Below are positions 6,128 through 14,697 of a stretch of 33,604 bases of DNA, piece by piece. The notes below the pieces were generated by a model. It saw only the letters and a program-made list of their open reading frames with translations. It had not been told where the DNA came from and ran no database searches. The translations under genes were made by a program, and so were the position numbers. The first letter of the stretch is position 1. Each line of letters begins with the position of its first letter. Where the stretch lies: positions 1 to 33,604 of IMG/VR virus record IMGVR_UViG_3300009184_000019. The stretch is one strand, 5' to 3'. The DNA is from a virus.

Positions 6128-7228
6128 CTATCCTAATTCCGCCCAAGATGATATTCCGCTTCCAGCGGTGACAACATAAGTCGCACCAGGCGGAACAAGA
6201 AAAAATATCGGCATGTATTGTGTGTTTGTTTGGCTTAGTATTGCAGTACCTCCAACGGTAACAACACAACCTGTTGTAGATAAAGCGTTTACAAGCACGG
6301 CTCTATAATAAGGCGTTGTGTTGGTGTAAGTAGTTCCACTTGTTCTTGATGGACCAGTCCAAGTGGTTCCAGCTATTTGCCCTGAAAAGGAACCTGAAAG
6401 AACATAATTTGTGCCGTCATATACCAATACGCACATAACATTATTGATAATTTCACCGCCAACGGTAGCTGTCGTTCCTGTTGAAGTTGGCCTTACAATA
6501 TTTCCTGCACCCACGCCGTTGATGTTGACGGTTGAGTTGGTTGTACTTGTTGCCGATGGCTTAAACACAAACGTAGTCCCAACCCCCCACGATGACCCAA
6601 GTCCAGGAACGGTCAGGGTCAGTGCGTTAGCTGTCCCTCCCGCTGTTCCTCCGTTGTAAACACCTGATAATCCAGCAATAGTTCTTGGTGAAATACTAGG
6701 ATTATTCACACTGGCAAAGCCAAGGGCAAATGCCGTTATGATTCCAGTAATTGCACCAGAATCTAATAATACAGTTACCGTTGTTAAGGTGGTAAATACT
6801 GATGTGGTAATTGTTCCATATAATGTGCTGGAATCTGTAATTCTGATACGACGACCGACTTGCAAGTCTGCTGTTTGATTGCCCAATACGCTAAATGATG
6901 TTGAGCTAATAAACGTCGGTGTTAGTGTGCTGGCAACCCATTCTGTACTGGCAGATGAACCAGCAGGATAATCATTGACATTATCTAATGTCCGCAACAC
7001 TACATCATTAGAATCGCGCACTTCAATTTTGTATGAACCTGTGAGCCATATTTGAGCAAAGCCACTGGAATCCAAAATAACTGGATTAGTGTTTGCAATC
7101 GTTGCCGCACTTGTTGTGTATGTTGCTTTTGGTGTAGTTGTTCCTGCCGCATAAGTATAAATTTTGCCAGATGATAAGGAATTTCCGTTATTATCAATAT
7201 ATGGTGAAGTAAATAGTAAACTGGCCAT
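6128..7228 (-). CDS. Tail fibre with P22-type head-binding or stem N-terminus
   Basis: A 366-residue protein. The first 85 residues follow the common podovirus adaptor pattern: F-x-NGNSLSSGKIYTYAAGTTTPKATYT, NTNPVILDSSGFA.IWL, SYKIEVRDSND and a DNV. This domain ties a fibre to the tail. The remainder is Thr/Gly/Ser-rich and beta-structured (TTTVTVLLDSG, TTNSTVNINGVGAGN) with a possible receptor-binding tip after residue 290 (WTGPSRTSGTTYTNTTPYYR). It lacks the endorhamnosidase of P22 gp9. Its start shares one base with the stop of the ejection-protein gene before it (TAATG). Confidence 0.82.
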   Translation of the reverse strand: MASLLFTSPYIDNNGNSLSSGKIYTYAAGTTTPKATYTTSAATIANTNPVILDSSGFAQIWLTGSYKIEVRDSNDVVLRTLDNVNDYPAGSSASTEWVASTLTPTFISSTSFSVLGNQTADLQVGRRIRITDSSTLYGTITTSVFTTLTTVTVLLDSGAITGIITAFALGFASVNNPSISPRTIAGLSGVYNGGTAGGTANALTLTVPGLGSSWGVGTTFVFKPSATSTTNSTVNINGVGAGNIVRPTSTGTTATVGGEIINNVMCVLVYDGTNYVLSGSFSGQIAGTTWTGPSRTSGTTYTNTTPYYRAVLVNALSTTGCVVTVGGTAILSQTNTQYMPIFFLVPPGATYVVTAGSGISSWAELG

Positions 7229-9030
7229 TATTGCGCTCCACTGTTATTTTGCTGTTGATTGACAACTTGGTTTGCACCAGAAACAACAGCCAAGTTTCTT
7301 AAAATTTTGTTTGCTTCTTCAGGTTTTAATTTCATTATTTCTTTTATAAATTCTGGAAACATTTGAGATGCTGATTCTGCACCTTGTGCCAATCCTGGTA
7401 AATTTTGACCAATACGTTGCGTCAAGGTTTGCCGAACAGTGGGCAAACTGGATTGTGCGGCTATTGCGTCAATAATTTTGTTGGCAGAACCCACTTGGCT
7501 GCTTAACGCTGCAGCGCGAGCAAGCCGTCCTTGGGCAACACCAACTCCCGCACCGATTACTGCTCCTAATGGCCCTAATTGACTTCCCGCCGCCCCACCA
7601 ATAAGAGCAGATGTTGCTCGACCACCAACAGTTGCCAAGAAGTCTTTTCCAACACCAAGTCGTGCGGCCTTTCTAATGGCGAATTGCACTTCTGGCGTAT
7701 AAGAGTTCATTAATCTCTTATTATCTCTTATCGCTATAATTTTGTTTCTAATAAATGAAGCCTCATTTGGCCTTCCTTCTGCTGACGAAATAATGCTTTG
7801 AATATCATCAATTCCAGCTTGAGCTCGATAATCTTTTAATGCTGTTTTGTAATTATCAATAAGCTCTTTATTTCCAACAAGATATTTTTCATTTTCGGGA
7901 TTAAACATTATATCCCGCAATTCACCTTTTAATTCTTGTAATTGCCTACCCTCTGGCGTGTACTTTCTATCAGCCATACTCCAGTATCTTGGTTCTGATA
8001 ATTGACTTGTTAATTGCTTATCGACTTCAATCGCATCATTTAATGTAAAGCCACTTTGAGAAAATTTATCTAGTTTTCTTCCTAATTCTGCGGCGACAGG
8101 CTCCCCTCCGATTTCTTTTGCCCAATCAGAGGTCAATGCAAATGATTTTGCTTTATTAACAAAACGTTGAGATGCGTCGGGGCTAAATGTTAATGGCTGT
8201 GTTACAGCAGTTTCGGGGGCAACCTTGGGTTTTAATCCCAATGCAGCTCTCTGGGTGTTTTCTGATTCCAATGCTGCATCAGCCACTGCTTTTTGCCTGG
8301 TAGCCTCTGCTGTAGCTGTATTTACGGCATTGCGTTCTGCATCAATTTGCGCCTCAATCGGCTTATAACCTTGGGTAACAGAAAGATTCTTAATTTCTTC
8401 TGCTGTTGGTCTTATTGTGCGACCAAGGGCAATATCAGCTTCCTTTGCTAAAACCTGCCCACCACGCAATGCCCCCTGCACAACAGGTGCAGCACCCGCA
8501 ATGTTTGCAACCGCTTCTAAGTTTGCGGCGGTATCAGGAGCATATTGTCGCAATGCTTCCATACCAGCGCCAACAGTTTGTCCAGCAGCACCTAAAACGG
8601 CCTCTGGTGACGTTTTAACGCCAGTTAAAGATTCCACACCTGGCAATAAGTTTGACCGATACGTTCCACCAAGCGCACGCCCAACAGCACTATCTTTAAC
8701 GGATTCAGGGATTGCATTGTAAAGGTACTTTGCCTCTTGCCCGACAATATCATTTACCACACCAGCATATTGGCCAACCTTTTGTACGGCGGCACTAATG
8801 GGGTTTAACCCTTGTCCACGATATTCACCTTCGACCGCTGGTTTGGTATATGGTTGCCACAGTTGTTCCCTTGCGCGAATACGCTCAATTTCAGCCATGC
8901 GCTCATCATATTTTCTGCCAAGGCCTTCTTGAAAGGATTCCTTAGGAACATTCTCAAATGTTAAAACCCTAGATTTGGCATTTTGTGCCTGTTCTTCCAT
9001 AGGGACGTTATCAAAAGTTAAGACTGGCAT
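7228..9030 (-). CDS. Internal virion / DNA ejection protein (gp16-like position)
   Basis: A 600-residue protein, close in size to P22 gp16 (609). It starts with a duplicated motif: LTFDNVP at residues 4-10 and LTFENVP at about 23-29. The middle is helical and charged (residues 215-430), and a Gly/Ala-rich hydrophobic stretch near 470-500 (ALIGGAAGSQLGPLGAVIGA) could insert in a membrane. It ends with an Asn/Gln-rich tail. Proteins of this kind are packaged in the head and leave with the DNA to form a channel through the cell envelope. It is the third of three adjacent ejection-protein genes, overlapping both neighbours by 1 nt. Confidence 0.72.
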   Translation of the reverse strand: MPVLTFDNVPMEEQAQNAKSRVLTFENVPKESFQEGLGRKYDERMAEIERIRAREQLWQPYTKPAVEGEYRGQGLNPISAAVQKVGQYAGVVNDIVGQEAKYLYNAIPESVKDSAVGRALGGTYRSNLLPGVESLTGVKTSPEAVLGAAGQTVGAGMEALRQYAPDTAANLEAVANIAGAAPVVQGALRGGQVLAKEADIALGRTIRPTAEEIKNLSVTQGYKPIEAQIDAERNAVNTATAEATRQKAVADAALESENTQRAALGLKPKVAPETAVTQPLTFSPDASQRFVNKAKSFALTSDWAKEIGGEPVAAELGRKLDKFSQSGFTLNDAIEVDKQLTSQLSEPRYWSMADRKYTPEGRQLQELKGELRDIMFNPENEKYLVGNKELIDNYKTALKDYRAQAGIDDIQSIISSAEGRPNEASFIRNKIIAIRDNKRLMNSYTPEVQFAIRKAARLGVGKDFLATVGGRATSALIGGAAGSQLGPLGAVIGAGVGVAQGRLARAAALSSQVGSANKIIDAIAAQSSLPTVRQTLTQRIGQNLPGLAQGAESASQMFPEFIKEIMKLKPEEANKILRNLAVVSGANQVVNQQQNNSGAQ

Positions 9031-10457
9031 TATAAACCTGCCTCTTGAGGGTCAATGCCAGAATTAAGAAGCATTTCCCTTATTATGTTAGGATTTTGCC
9101 CCCTAGCCACAGCTTTTTTGGCATTAAAAATAGATGCAGCTTTTTCAGCGCTAGATAATGGTGAAACATTAGCTGGTTGTCCCGATGGTTGCGCTGTCTG
9201 ATTTGTGGCGGGCGATGTCGGCTGTCCCGTTGGCTGTTGTTCAGTTCCAAGATTAAATTTTCCATAATCTCGATTAAATGCTGCCTCTTTTTGAGCAACA
9301 ACAACAGGATAAAATTCTTTAATATTTTTAAGATTTTCCACTAATTGAGAAGACTGTTTGGGGTCAAGAGAACCATTTAACGCTTGCAATAATCTATGTT
9401 CTGCTTCTGTCACTTGGCCTAAAGTTGCACCTTGCGCCCGTAATTTTTCCAATTCACTCAAACCAAGTCTTGCTTTAATAGTTTCAAGTGTATTTGCTAA
9501 TGCTCCACCTGCTGAATTTGGTGCCCAACTTGTCGCGGCATAACCCCATCCTGTAGATAAATTGGGATTCTCTTTTATTATGTTTTGCGCCGTATCTATA
9601 AAACCATATAATTGATTAGCATTTGTTCTAAGCTGGTCTAATGATGATTTTGCTTCCCCATATTTTCCAAGTTTTTCAGCGTTTTGCTTCGCTTGAGTTT
9701 GCATAAACTCATTATACGCCTTTACTTCTGGTTGATTCTGATAGAAGCGTTCATATTGTTTAACAGCAGCTTCATTAGCGGCAGCAGTAAGTTGTTGATT
9801 ATAAGCTGGCGGATTCCACTCAGGGACTTTCATTCCTGGTATATTTGGTAATTCACCTTGGGAAGGAGGATTGCCGCCAGGAGAAGGAGGCATTTGAGAA
9901 CCGCCTTGCCCGCCAGGTATATTCATAGGTGGAGGTGGCAATGGCGCACCTTGTCCTCCTGGGGTACTTTCAGGTGGCAATGTAGGAACGCCAGGCTGTT
10001 GCATTGGTGCTGGTTGACCTTGTGGTAATTGTTTTCCAGCTAAAAGAGAAGATGTACTGGCTAAATTCGGGACTTGTCCCGTTAAATTGGCCATTGCTAT
10101 AGCATTTGCATTTTCTCTTTGTAATGCTGGCAATAGGGAACCCAATGGAGATGTGGCTAACCGCAATGCTTGCGCTTGTTGTGCGCCAGATTGAACATCG
10201 GGAGCAAACATAGATGTATCGACACCTAAATTTTGCAAATGCTGCTTTGCTGCATCATAAGTATATTGGTCACCATTAGCTGTTGCAGCACTCAATAATT
10301 GAGATGCGTAAGTGTTTTTCTTAGTTTCTGCATCAATAGCCCCAGTGGTTAGCTGTTGTTGTGCAGCAGCCTTCCTAAGAGCAAAATCTTCTTCTGCCTT
10401 TTGGTAATCGGCATAAGTTTTAATGTTTCCAAAAATGCTTGAAGGGTCAATAGGCAT
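9030..10457 (-). CDS. Internal virion / DNA ejection protein with Pro/Gly/Gln-rich linker
   Basis: A 475-residue protein, similar in size to P22 gp20 (471). Residues 1-140 are helical and rich in Ala and Gln. Residues about 145-210 form a flexible Pro/Gly/Gln-rich linker, followed by a helical domain and a Ser/Thr/Gln tail with SAEKAASIFNAKKAVARGQ. The flexible, extended composition fits a protein that unfolds to pass the tail tube. It starts directly after the stop of the upstream gene. The assignment rests on size, composition and order, not on a diagnostic motif. Confidence 0.68.
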   Translation of the reverse strand: MPIDPSSIFGNIKTYADYQKAEEDFALRKAAAQQQLTTGAIDAETKKNTYASQLLSAATANGDQYTYDAAKQHLQNLGVDTSMFAPDVQSGAQQAQALRLATSPLGSLLPALQRENANAIAMANLTGQVPNLASTSSLLAGKQLPQGQPAPMQQPGVPTLPPESTPGGQGAPLPPPPMNIPGGQGGSQMPPSPGGNPPSQGELPNIPGMKVPEWNPPAYNQQLTAAANEAAVKQYERFYQNQPEVKAYNEFMQTQAKQNAEKLGKYGEAKSSLDQLRTNANQLYGFIDTAQNIIKENPNLSTGWGYAATSWAPNSAGGALANTLETIKARLGLSELEKLRAQGATLGQVTEAEHRLLQALNGSLDPKQSSQLVENLKNIKEFYPVVVAQKEAAFNRDYGKFNLGTEQQPTGQPTSPATNQTAQPSGQPANVSPLSSAEKAASIFNAKKAVARGQNPNIIREMLLNSGIDPQEAGL

Positions 10458-11705
10458 CTATGCTAATCCTAACAAACTGCTAAGGGATGGTACTGCGTTT
10501 GATTTTTGGAAAATCGGCGTTCCATTTGCATTATAGCCAAAGATTTTATTAGCCCCAGACAGGCTTGTTAGGTTAGCCAATGTTCCACCAATAATGTTGG
10601 ATTTTCCAACGGTACTAGCGGCATTTGCCGTGCCAATGTTGGTGAGAGGCTCGCCCATAGCATTGGCAGCAACAAGACCTTTCCCAGCAACGCCAGCCAT
10701 TTGATTGTACAGATTCTGTTTGCGAGCAGTTTCGCGGTCAAATGCTTGTTGGAATGTTGTGGATGCCAACCCTTGTGCATAGTTATTTAGTTCTTTTAAA
10801 GCAGCCCCACTTAAATAACCACCTCTTGCAGAAGCAGAATTAGCCAGTGCGTTTGTTCCTTCTTGCAACTGGAATTTGTAACCAGGGTCATTGGCCAAGT
10901 CAGCAGTCGTAAATGGTGTTGTTAAATCGCCATAACCCGCAGCCCCAGCATTACCACCAATCCCCAATAATTCCGATAGCCGTGTGTTGGCAGCTTGGCC
11001 AGTTGAGGAGTATGGCTGTAATTGCGCCATGTATTGATTCTGATAATTCTCTAATGCCTTGCGAGCGCCTTCATTGGCAGCATAGCTATTAATGCCACCA
11101 GCAAGTTGTAACATCGTGCCAACATTGTTAAAAATTGACCTTCCACCACCCCCAGCAGCACCCGCAACAGCCGCACCAGTATCGGGATTGACCCACGGTG
11201 CAACAGCACCAGCTCCACCAGTAGAATACTTGCCAAGGTCAAAATAATTACCGCCGCCAGGACTAGCAGCATACCCAGCTCCGCCAGTAGCGTATGGACT
11301 GGTAATTCCTAAATAATCACCAACATCACCTAACCCGCTGGTGATGGCGCTTCCAATTCCGCTAATTCCACGTCCAAGCATTGTATCTGCTGCACCAGCT
11401 TTCAAGTCGCTAAGGCCACGTCCTAATGCTGTATCAGCAAGACCATCTGAAAGCATACTGCCGCCATAAGATAACCCACCGCTTAATGCCCCAGATTTCA
11501 ATGCTTGCCCAATGTTTTGACCAGAAGCTAAACTTAATCCACTTCCAAGAGCGCCCGCCCCTAATGCGGTTGCGCCAGCAGCACCCAATCCTAATCCAAG
11601 TCCACTCGATAGTGCCGTTCCAATACCAGGGGCAATAAAACTAGCCGCAACTGGAATAGCAATTTTTGCTATTGGACTCTTAAGTATGTTTGAAAAAAAT
11701 CCCAT
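10458..11705 (-). CDS. DNA transfer / ejection protein
   Basis: A 415-residue protein. Residues 1-180 are Gly/Ala-rich and hydrophobic (AIPVAASFIAPGIGTALSSG), likely membrane-active. Residues 215-330 carry the recognisable DNA-transfer-protein core: YQNQYMAQLQPYSSTGQAA, a LLGIGG element, DPGYKFQLQEGTNAL, ARGGYLSGAALKELNNYAQG and FQQAFDR. This core is shared by many podovirus ejection proteins. In P22-like phages the protein is stored in the capsid and helps the genome cross the periplasm. It is the first of the three ejection genes, after the head-closure genes. Confidence 0.85.
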   Translation of the reverse strand: MGFFSNILKSPIAKIAIPVAASFIAPGIGTALSSGLGLGLGAAGATALGAGALGSGLSLASGQNIGQALKSGALSGGLSYGGSMLSDGLADTALGRGLSDLKAGAADTMLGRGISGIGSAITSGLGDVGDYLGITSPYATGGAGYAASPGGGNYFDLGKYSTGGAGAVAPWVNPDTGAAVAGAAGGGGRSIFNNVGTMLQLAGGINSYAANEGARKALENYQNQYMAQLQPYSSTGQAANTRLSELLGIGGNAGAAGYGDLTTPFTTADLANDPGYKFQLQEGTNALANSASARGGYLSGAALKELNNYAQGLASTTFQQAFDRETARKQNLYNQMAGVAGKGLVAANAMGEPLTNIGTANAASTVGKSNIIGGTLANLTSLSGANKIFGYNANGTPIFQKSNAVPSLSSLLGLA

Positions 11706-11728
11706 TTATTTATTCCCCAAAAACATAA

Positions 11729-12172
11729 TCATGATGCTAATACCAATCCAATAACTGTTACAGGATTAGAAACAGTCGTCCAAGTTGGAACGTAAACGCG
11801 ACTATTTATTTGCGTACACATTCCAGCAGAAGTTCCAAGATTATTTGCTACAGCCCAGCAAACACCATCGCCATTCATGGTCAAGGGAAAGTTCGACGCA
11901 TAAGTAGTGCCAGCAGTTGCCGATGTAGTACCACCAGATGCAGGAGTAACAACAATGTTAAATAGGCAAACATATTTTGATAATTGTGTGTAATAACCCG
12001 TTATCGTTGGACTGCCGACAGTTGTGGTAAGACTTGTAAATGTTGGTAACCAAGATTGACCAGCATCGCCAGTATAAGTTTGATTAAAAAAAGAAATCCA
12101 CTGCAATGGAGCGGTTAAATCTTTATTGCTATTAACAATGTTTTGAGAATTTGGCGGAGGAAATAAACTCAT
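11729..12172 (-). CDS. Hypothetical virion protein between head-closure and ejection genes
   Basis: A 147-residue protein rich in Thr, Ser and Val with beta-strand periodicity; it begins MSLFPPPNSQNIVNSNKDLT and ends VTVIGLVLAS. There is no heptad region, so it does not look like the P22 tail needle gp26, although that gene follows gp10 in P22. It may be a head fibre, a tail knob or a short adhesin. Its ATGA overlaps the stop of the gp10-like gene, which suggests coupled production with the tail machine. Confidence 0.65.
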   Translation of the reverse strand: MSLFPPPNSQNIVNSNKDLTAPLQWISFFNQTYTGDAGQSWLPTFTSLTTTVGSPTITGYYTQLSKYVCLFNIVVTPASGGTTSATAGTTYASNFPLTMNGDGVCWAVANNLGTSAGMCTQINSRVYVPTWTTVSNPVTVIGLVLAS

Positions 12173-13572
12173 TTAAGGTATCCTCCATAAAGAGCAACTT
12201 TAACTGGGTCAGTAATGCGGATTCTGAAAGTCATTTGTTGTGCGATACCAAGCCTGCGAAATTCCACATTTTTGTCGTAATTGCCCGTTGCACCAACAGA
12301 TGTAGTAATCCAATTAGACCACGTTTTTGCGCCATCTTTACTTAACTGCAAGGAAATTAATGGGTTTACACCAGGGGCAGATAGATTGCCAACGCCCACT
12401 TCCATATCGATTACAAGCGTATTATAGCGTATTCTTTTCTGTTCGTCACCTAGGTGTGTAAAAATTCTTTCTCGACACAATACATCACCGTTATCTGTGT
12501 AAGAATCTTCATTCAAAACATAGATATTTCCTGTTTTTCTATCGCCAACTAAAAATTTATTAAATGCGTATGCTCCGCAGCATCCTAAATGCTGTTCAAA
12601 ATTACCTAAGCTATTTAGATAAGCTCTTTCGTGCCACCATCCAGTTGTTAGGTCATAAGCAAGTGTCGTACCCAAACCACCGCCTGTCACTATGTAAAAT
12701 ACTTTACCGTTCCTTTGATAGCTATATGACCGCAAGCTAACAATATCTGGTGCAGCTTGTATCACTCTTTCGATAAAACTAGTTGAAATACGTTGTGGTG
12801 AAAATCCATTAGCCCTGAACACCATACCAGCGCCATTTTTATCCTTTCCAACCCAAAATACAGAATTATCCAGGCTTAAAACTGTATTAGGAGCCAATAC
12901 GCCAACAGCCATAGCCCCACCAGAAATCCTCTGATAGGGAAACTTGCTGCCGCCAGTATTAATCCATATTTCTGTTGTTCTGTCGCCAAATAGCCATAAT
13001 TGGCCAGACGCATTAATGACTTTAGTCAAATTATCTGGGCTTGATTCTGCTGTTGCATAATCCAATGCAGCCCATGTAAACCCATCATAAATGGCAGATT
13101 TATAAAAAGCACCAGTTCCAACGGCAGTTGCGACAAAAAAACCGTCAGAAAAAGTTACACTTCCAACGGCTGGCAAATTGGCGGTAGTAACACGAGCAAA
13201 GGCATTAGTTGTATATGTAAGAATGTAAAGCGATGTTCCGTCGCACAAACATAATTGCGTGGGGCTTTCATCAAATGATACAATGCTACCAGATGTTAAT
13301 AACGTCCCTAGATTTGATGTTGTGCCGTCAGAAAACAATTCATAAATCGTTGTTCCAGATACAACAAAGCATCTTCCATTTGCACTGGTAAATATGCCTC
13401 TTATGGCATTAGTGCTAATTCCGCTAAATAATGTAAGGCCAGGCGTTCCGTACATGGCCGTACTACTGTCAGTCTTAGATTCATTTTTTACAGCATATAG
13501 GTTAATTGACCGTTGTGCATCAAACGGTAGCGATGCTTCTTGATACGATGGTCCAACTAATCCTGTTTTCAT
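12169..13572 (-). CDS. Packaged DNA stabilisation protein, P22 gp10-like
   Basis: A 467-residue protein, nearly the length of P22 gp10 (472). The start has the conserved GPSYQEASLPFDAQRSINLY pattern, followed by YGTPGLTLF and a beta-propeller-like series of repeats with many Gly, aromatic and Asn residues. This head-closure protein adds to the portal ring after packaging and keeps DNA in the capsid while the tail attaches. Its ATG shares one base with the stop of the gp4-like gene, the same order as in P22. Confidence 0.9.
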   Translation of the reverse strand: MKTGLVGPSYQEASLPFDAQRSINLYAVKNESKTDSSTAMYGTPGLTLFSGISTNAIRGIFTSANGRCFVVSGTTIYELFSDGTTSNLGTLLTSGSIVSFDESPTQLCLCDGTSLYILTYTTNAFARVTTANLPAVGSVTFSDGFFVATAVGTGAFYKSAIYDGFTWAALDYATAESSPDNLTKVINASGQLWLFGDRTTEIWINTGGSKFPYQRISGGAMAVGVLAPNTVLSLDNSVFWVGKDKNGAGMVFRANGFSPQRISTSFIERVIQAAPDIVSLRSYSYQRNGKVFYIVTGGGLGTTLAYDLTTGWWHERAYLNSLGNFEQHLGCCGAYAFNKFLVGDRKTGNIYVLNEDSYTDNGDVLCRERIFTHLGDEQKRIRYNTLVIDMEVGVGNLSAPGVNPLISLQLSKDGAKTWSNWITTSVGATGNYDKNVEFRRLGIAQQMTFRIRITDPVKVALYGGYLK

Positions 13573-14270
13573 TAGATATCGCCAGAATAAATGTTGGGTC
13601 GGCCATAAGTTCCGTAATTAGAATCAGTTCCTCTGTTCCTAATAACAGTACGCCGCAAATTTCCTAAAGATTCTTTTGCCAACATAGCCATTGCAGGCGT
13701 TATTGGCTGATTGTAGTCAGGCGATATTTCTAAAGATAAATTGTGAACCATCGCCCTTTTCCATCCAGGTGGAAGTGAAATAACTGTGTCTATTGATGAA
13801 AAACTATTTAGAGGTTTTTCTGATGTTAAAAACAATGTGTAATTTATTGATGGAACTGGGTAAAGACGTATCTGCCCAATAGGATAGCCAGAAACATAAT
13901 TGATAGCGGTAGGTAGACCTAATATGCTTTTATCTTGCAATAAATTATTGTATTCATCAACATTTATTGGTTCCAAAGGATAATCTGTAGTTACTTGTCT
14001 AACATATGCGCTAGTGATTATTGTTGGCAATACGGTATTAAATGTTTGTCCTGTACCAATGTTATATGTTCCAACATTGGAAGTCAGTGTAAAACTTTCT
14101 GTAACCTTGGCAAAGCACAACAAAGAATCGTTAGCCCATGAATCCACCATATCTAACAATGCGTCAAAACCATCGCTTGCTTCACCAGCAGAAGGGGATT
14201 GTCCCTGTGTCAAAACGCCATTTTTCTGTAGTGCTTTTGTGATAACATCACGGATTGTTGTTGTGGTCAT
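13572..14270 (-). CDS. Head completion / DNA stabilisation protein, P22 gp4-like
   Basis: A 232-residue, mainly helical protein. The N-terminus TIRDVITKALQKNGVLTQGQ, then EASDGFDALLDMVDSWANDS, is typical for head-tail connector proteins of the gp4/gp6 type. The middle has LPPGWKRAMVHNLSLEISPDY, also common in this family, and the C-terminus is basic (RRTVIRNRG). In P22 gp4 binds first below the portal and gives a site for gp10. It is longer than P22 gp4 (166). AAGGA precedes the ATG; the gene follows a GC-rich hairpin that separates it from the capsid genes. Confidence 0.85.
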   Translation of the reverse strand: MTTTTIRDVITKALQKNGVLTQGQSPSAGEASDGFDALLDMVDSWANDSLLCFAKVTESFTLTSNVGTYNIGTGQTFNTVLPTIITSAYVRQVTTDYPLEPINVDEYNNLLQDKSILGLPTAINYVSGYPIGQIRLYPVPSINYTLFLTSEKPLNSFSSIDTVISLPPGWKRAMVHNLSLEISPDYNQPITPAMAMLAKESLGNLRRTVIRNRGTDSNYGTYGRPNIYSGDI

Positions 14271-14290
14271 GGATTATCCTTTGCGTTAGA

Positions 14291-14310
14291 ACGGGGGATT
14301 TCTCCCCCGT
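14291..14310 (-). terminator. GC-rich hairpin after capsid genes, possible attenuator
   Basis: Perfect 8-bp inverted repeat ACGGGGGA/TCCCCCGT with a 4-nt loop, between the stop of the 107-residue gene and the gp4-like gene. The minus-strand sequence after it is TTCTAACG, which lacks a proper U-run. Partial termination here would make more capsid protein than tail protein. Confidence 0.5.
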
Positions 14311-14315
14311 CCATA

Positions 14316-14639
14316 TTAACCGCCAATAATGCTTTGAGGCCTACGAGCTTCTGGTGTAAACACTGCAAACAGGTAAGTTCCTGATGCTGGCGTAACACTA
14401 GCAGCCGTTGGGTTCACAAAGGTAATGGCTACCGTATCGTTGGCAGACACACGAGCGGTTGCGATGCTAACACCAGCCACTAGTGATGGTGGGTTTACAA
14501 ACACAATATCGTTTGGACGAACGCCAGGAACGGTAAATGTTTGTTCCGCTGTGGTGATTGTAGCAACGGCCGCTGGGGTTAAACTGGCTTGCAGCATATA
14601 CGACCCAAAGGTGTTTCCTGCTAATACTCCTGATGACAT
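14316..14639 (-). CDS. Small capsid-associated protein, decoration-like
   Basis: A 107-residue Ala/Thr/Val-rich beta protein starting MSSGVLAGNTFGSYMLQASL. It lies immediately downstream of the coat gene, where head decoration or stabilising proteins are often encoded. The start is fixed by AAGGAG 6 nt upstream of the ATG at 14639. The sequence has alternating Val/Thr strands (TFTVPGVRPNDIVFVNPPSL) like the head-associated trimer proteins of several podoviruses. The structural role is inferred from composition and location. Confidence 0.72.
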   Translation of the reverse strand: MSSGVLAGNTFGSYMLQASLTPAAVATITTAEQTFTVPGVRPNDIVFVNPPSLVAGVSIATARVSANDTVAITFVNPTAASVTPASGTYLFAVFTPEARRPQSIIGG

Positions 14640-14697
14640 AGTTGTCTCCTTATAAAAGTTAATGAGGCGGAAGGTTTTATCCCCCCGCCCCACTATA

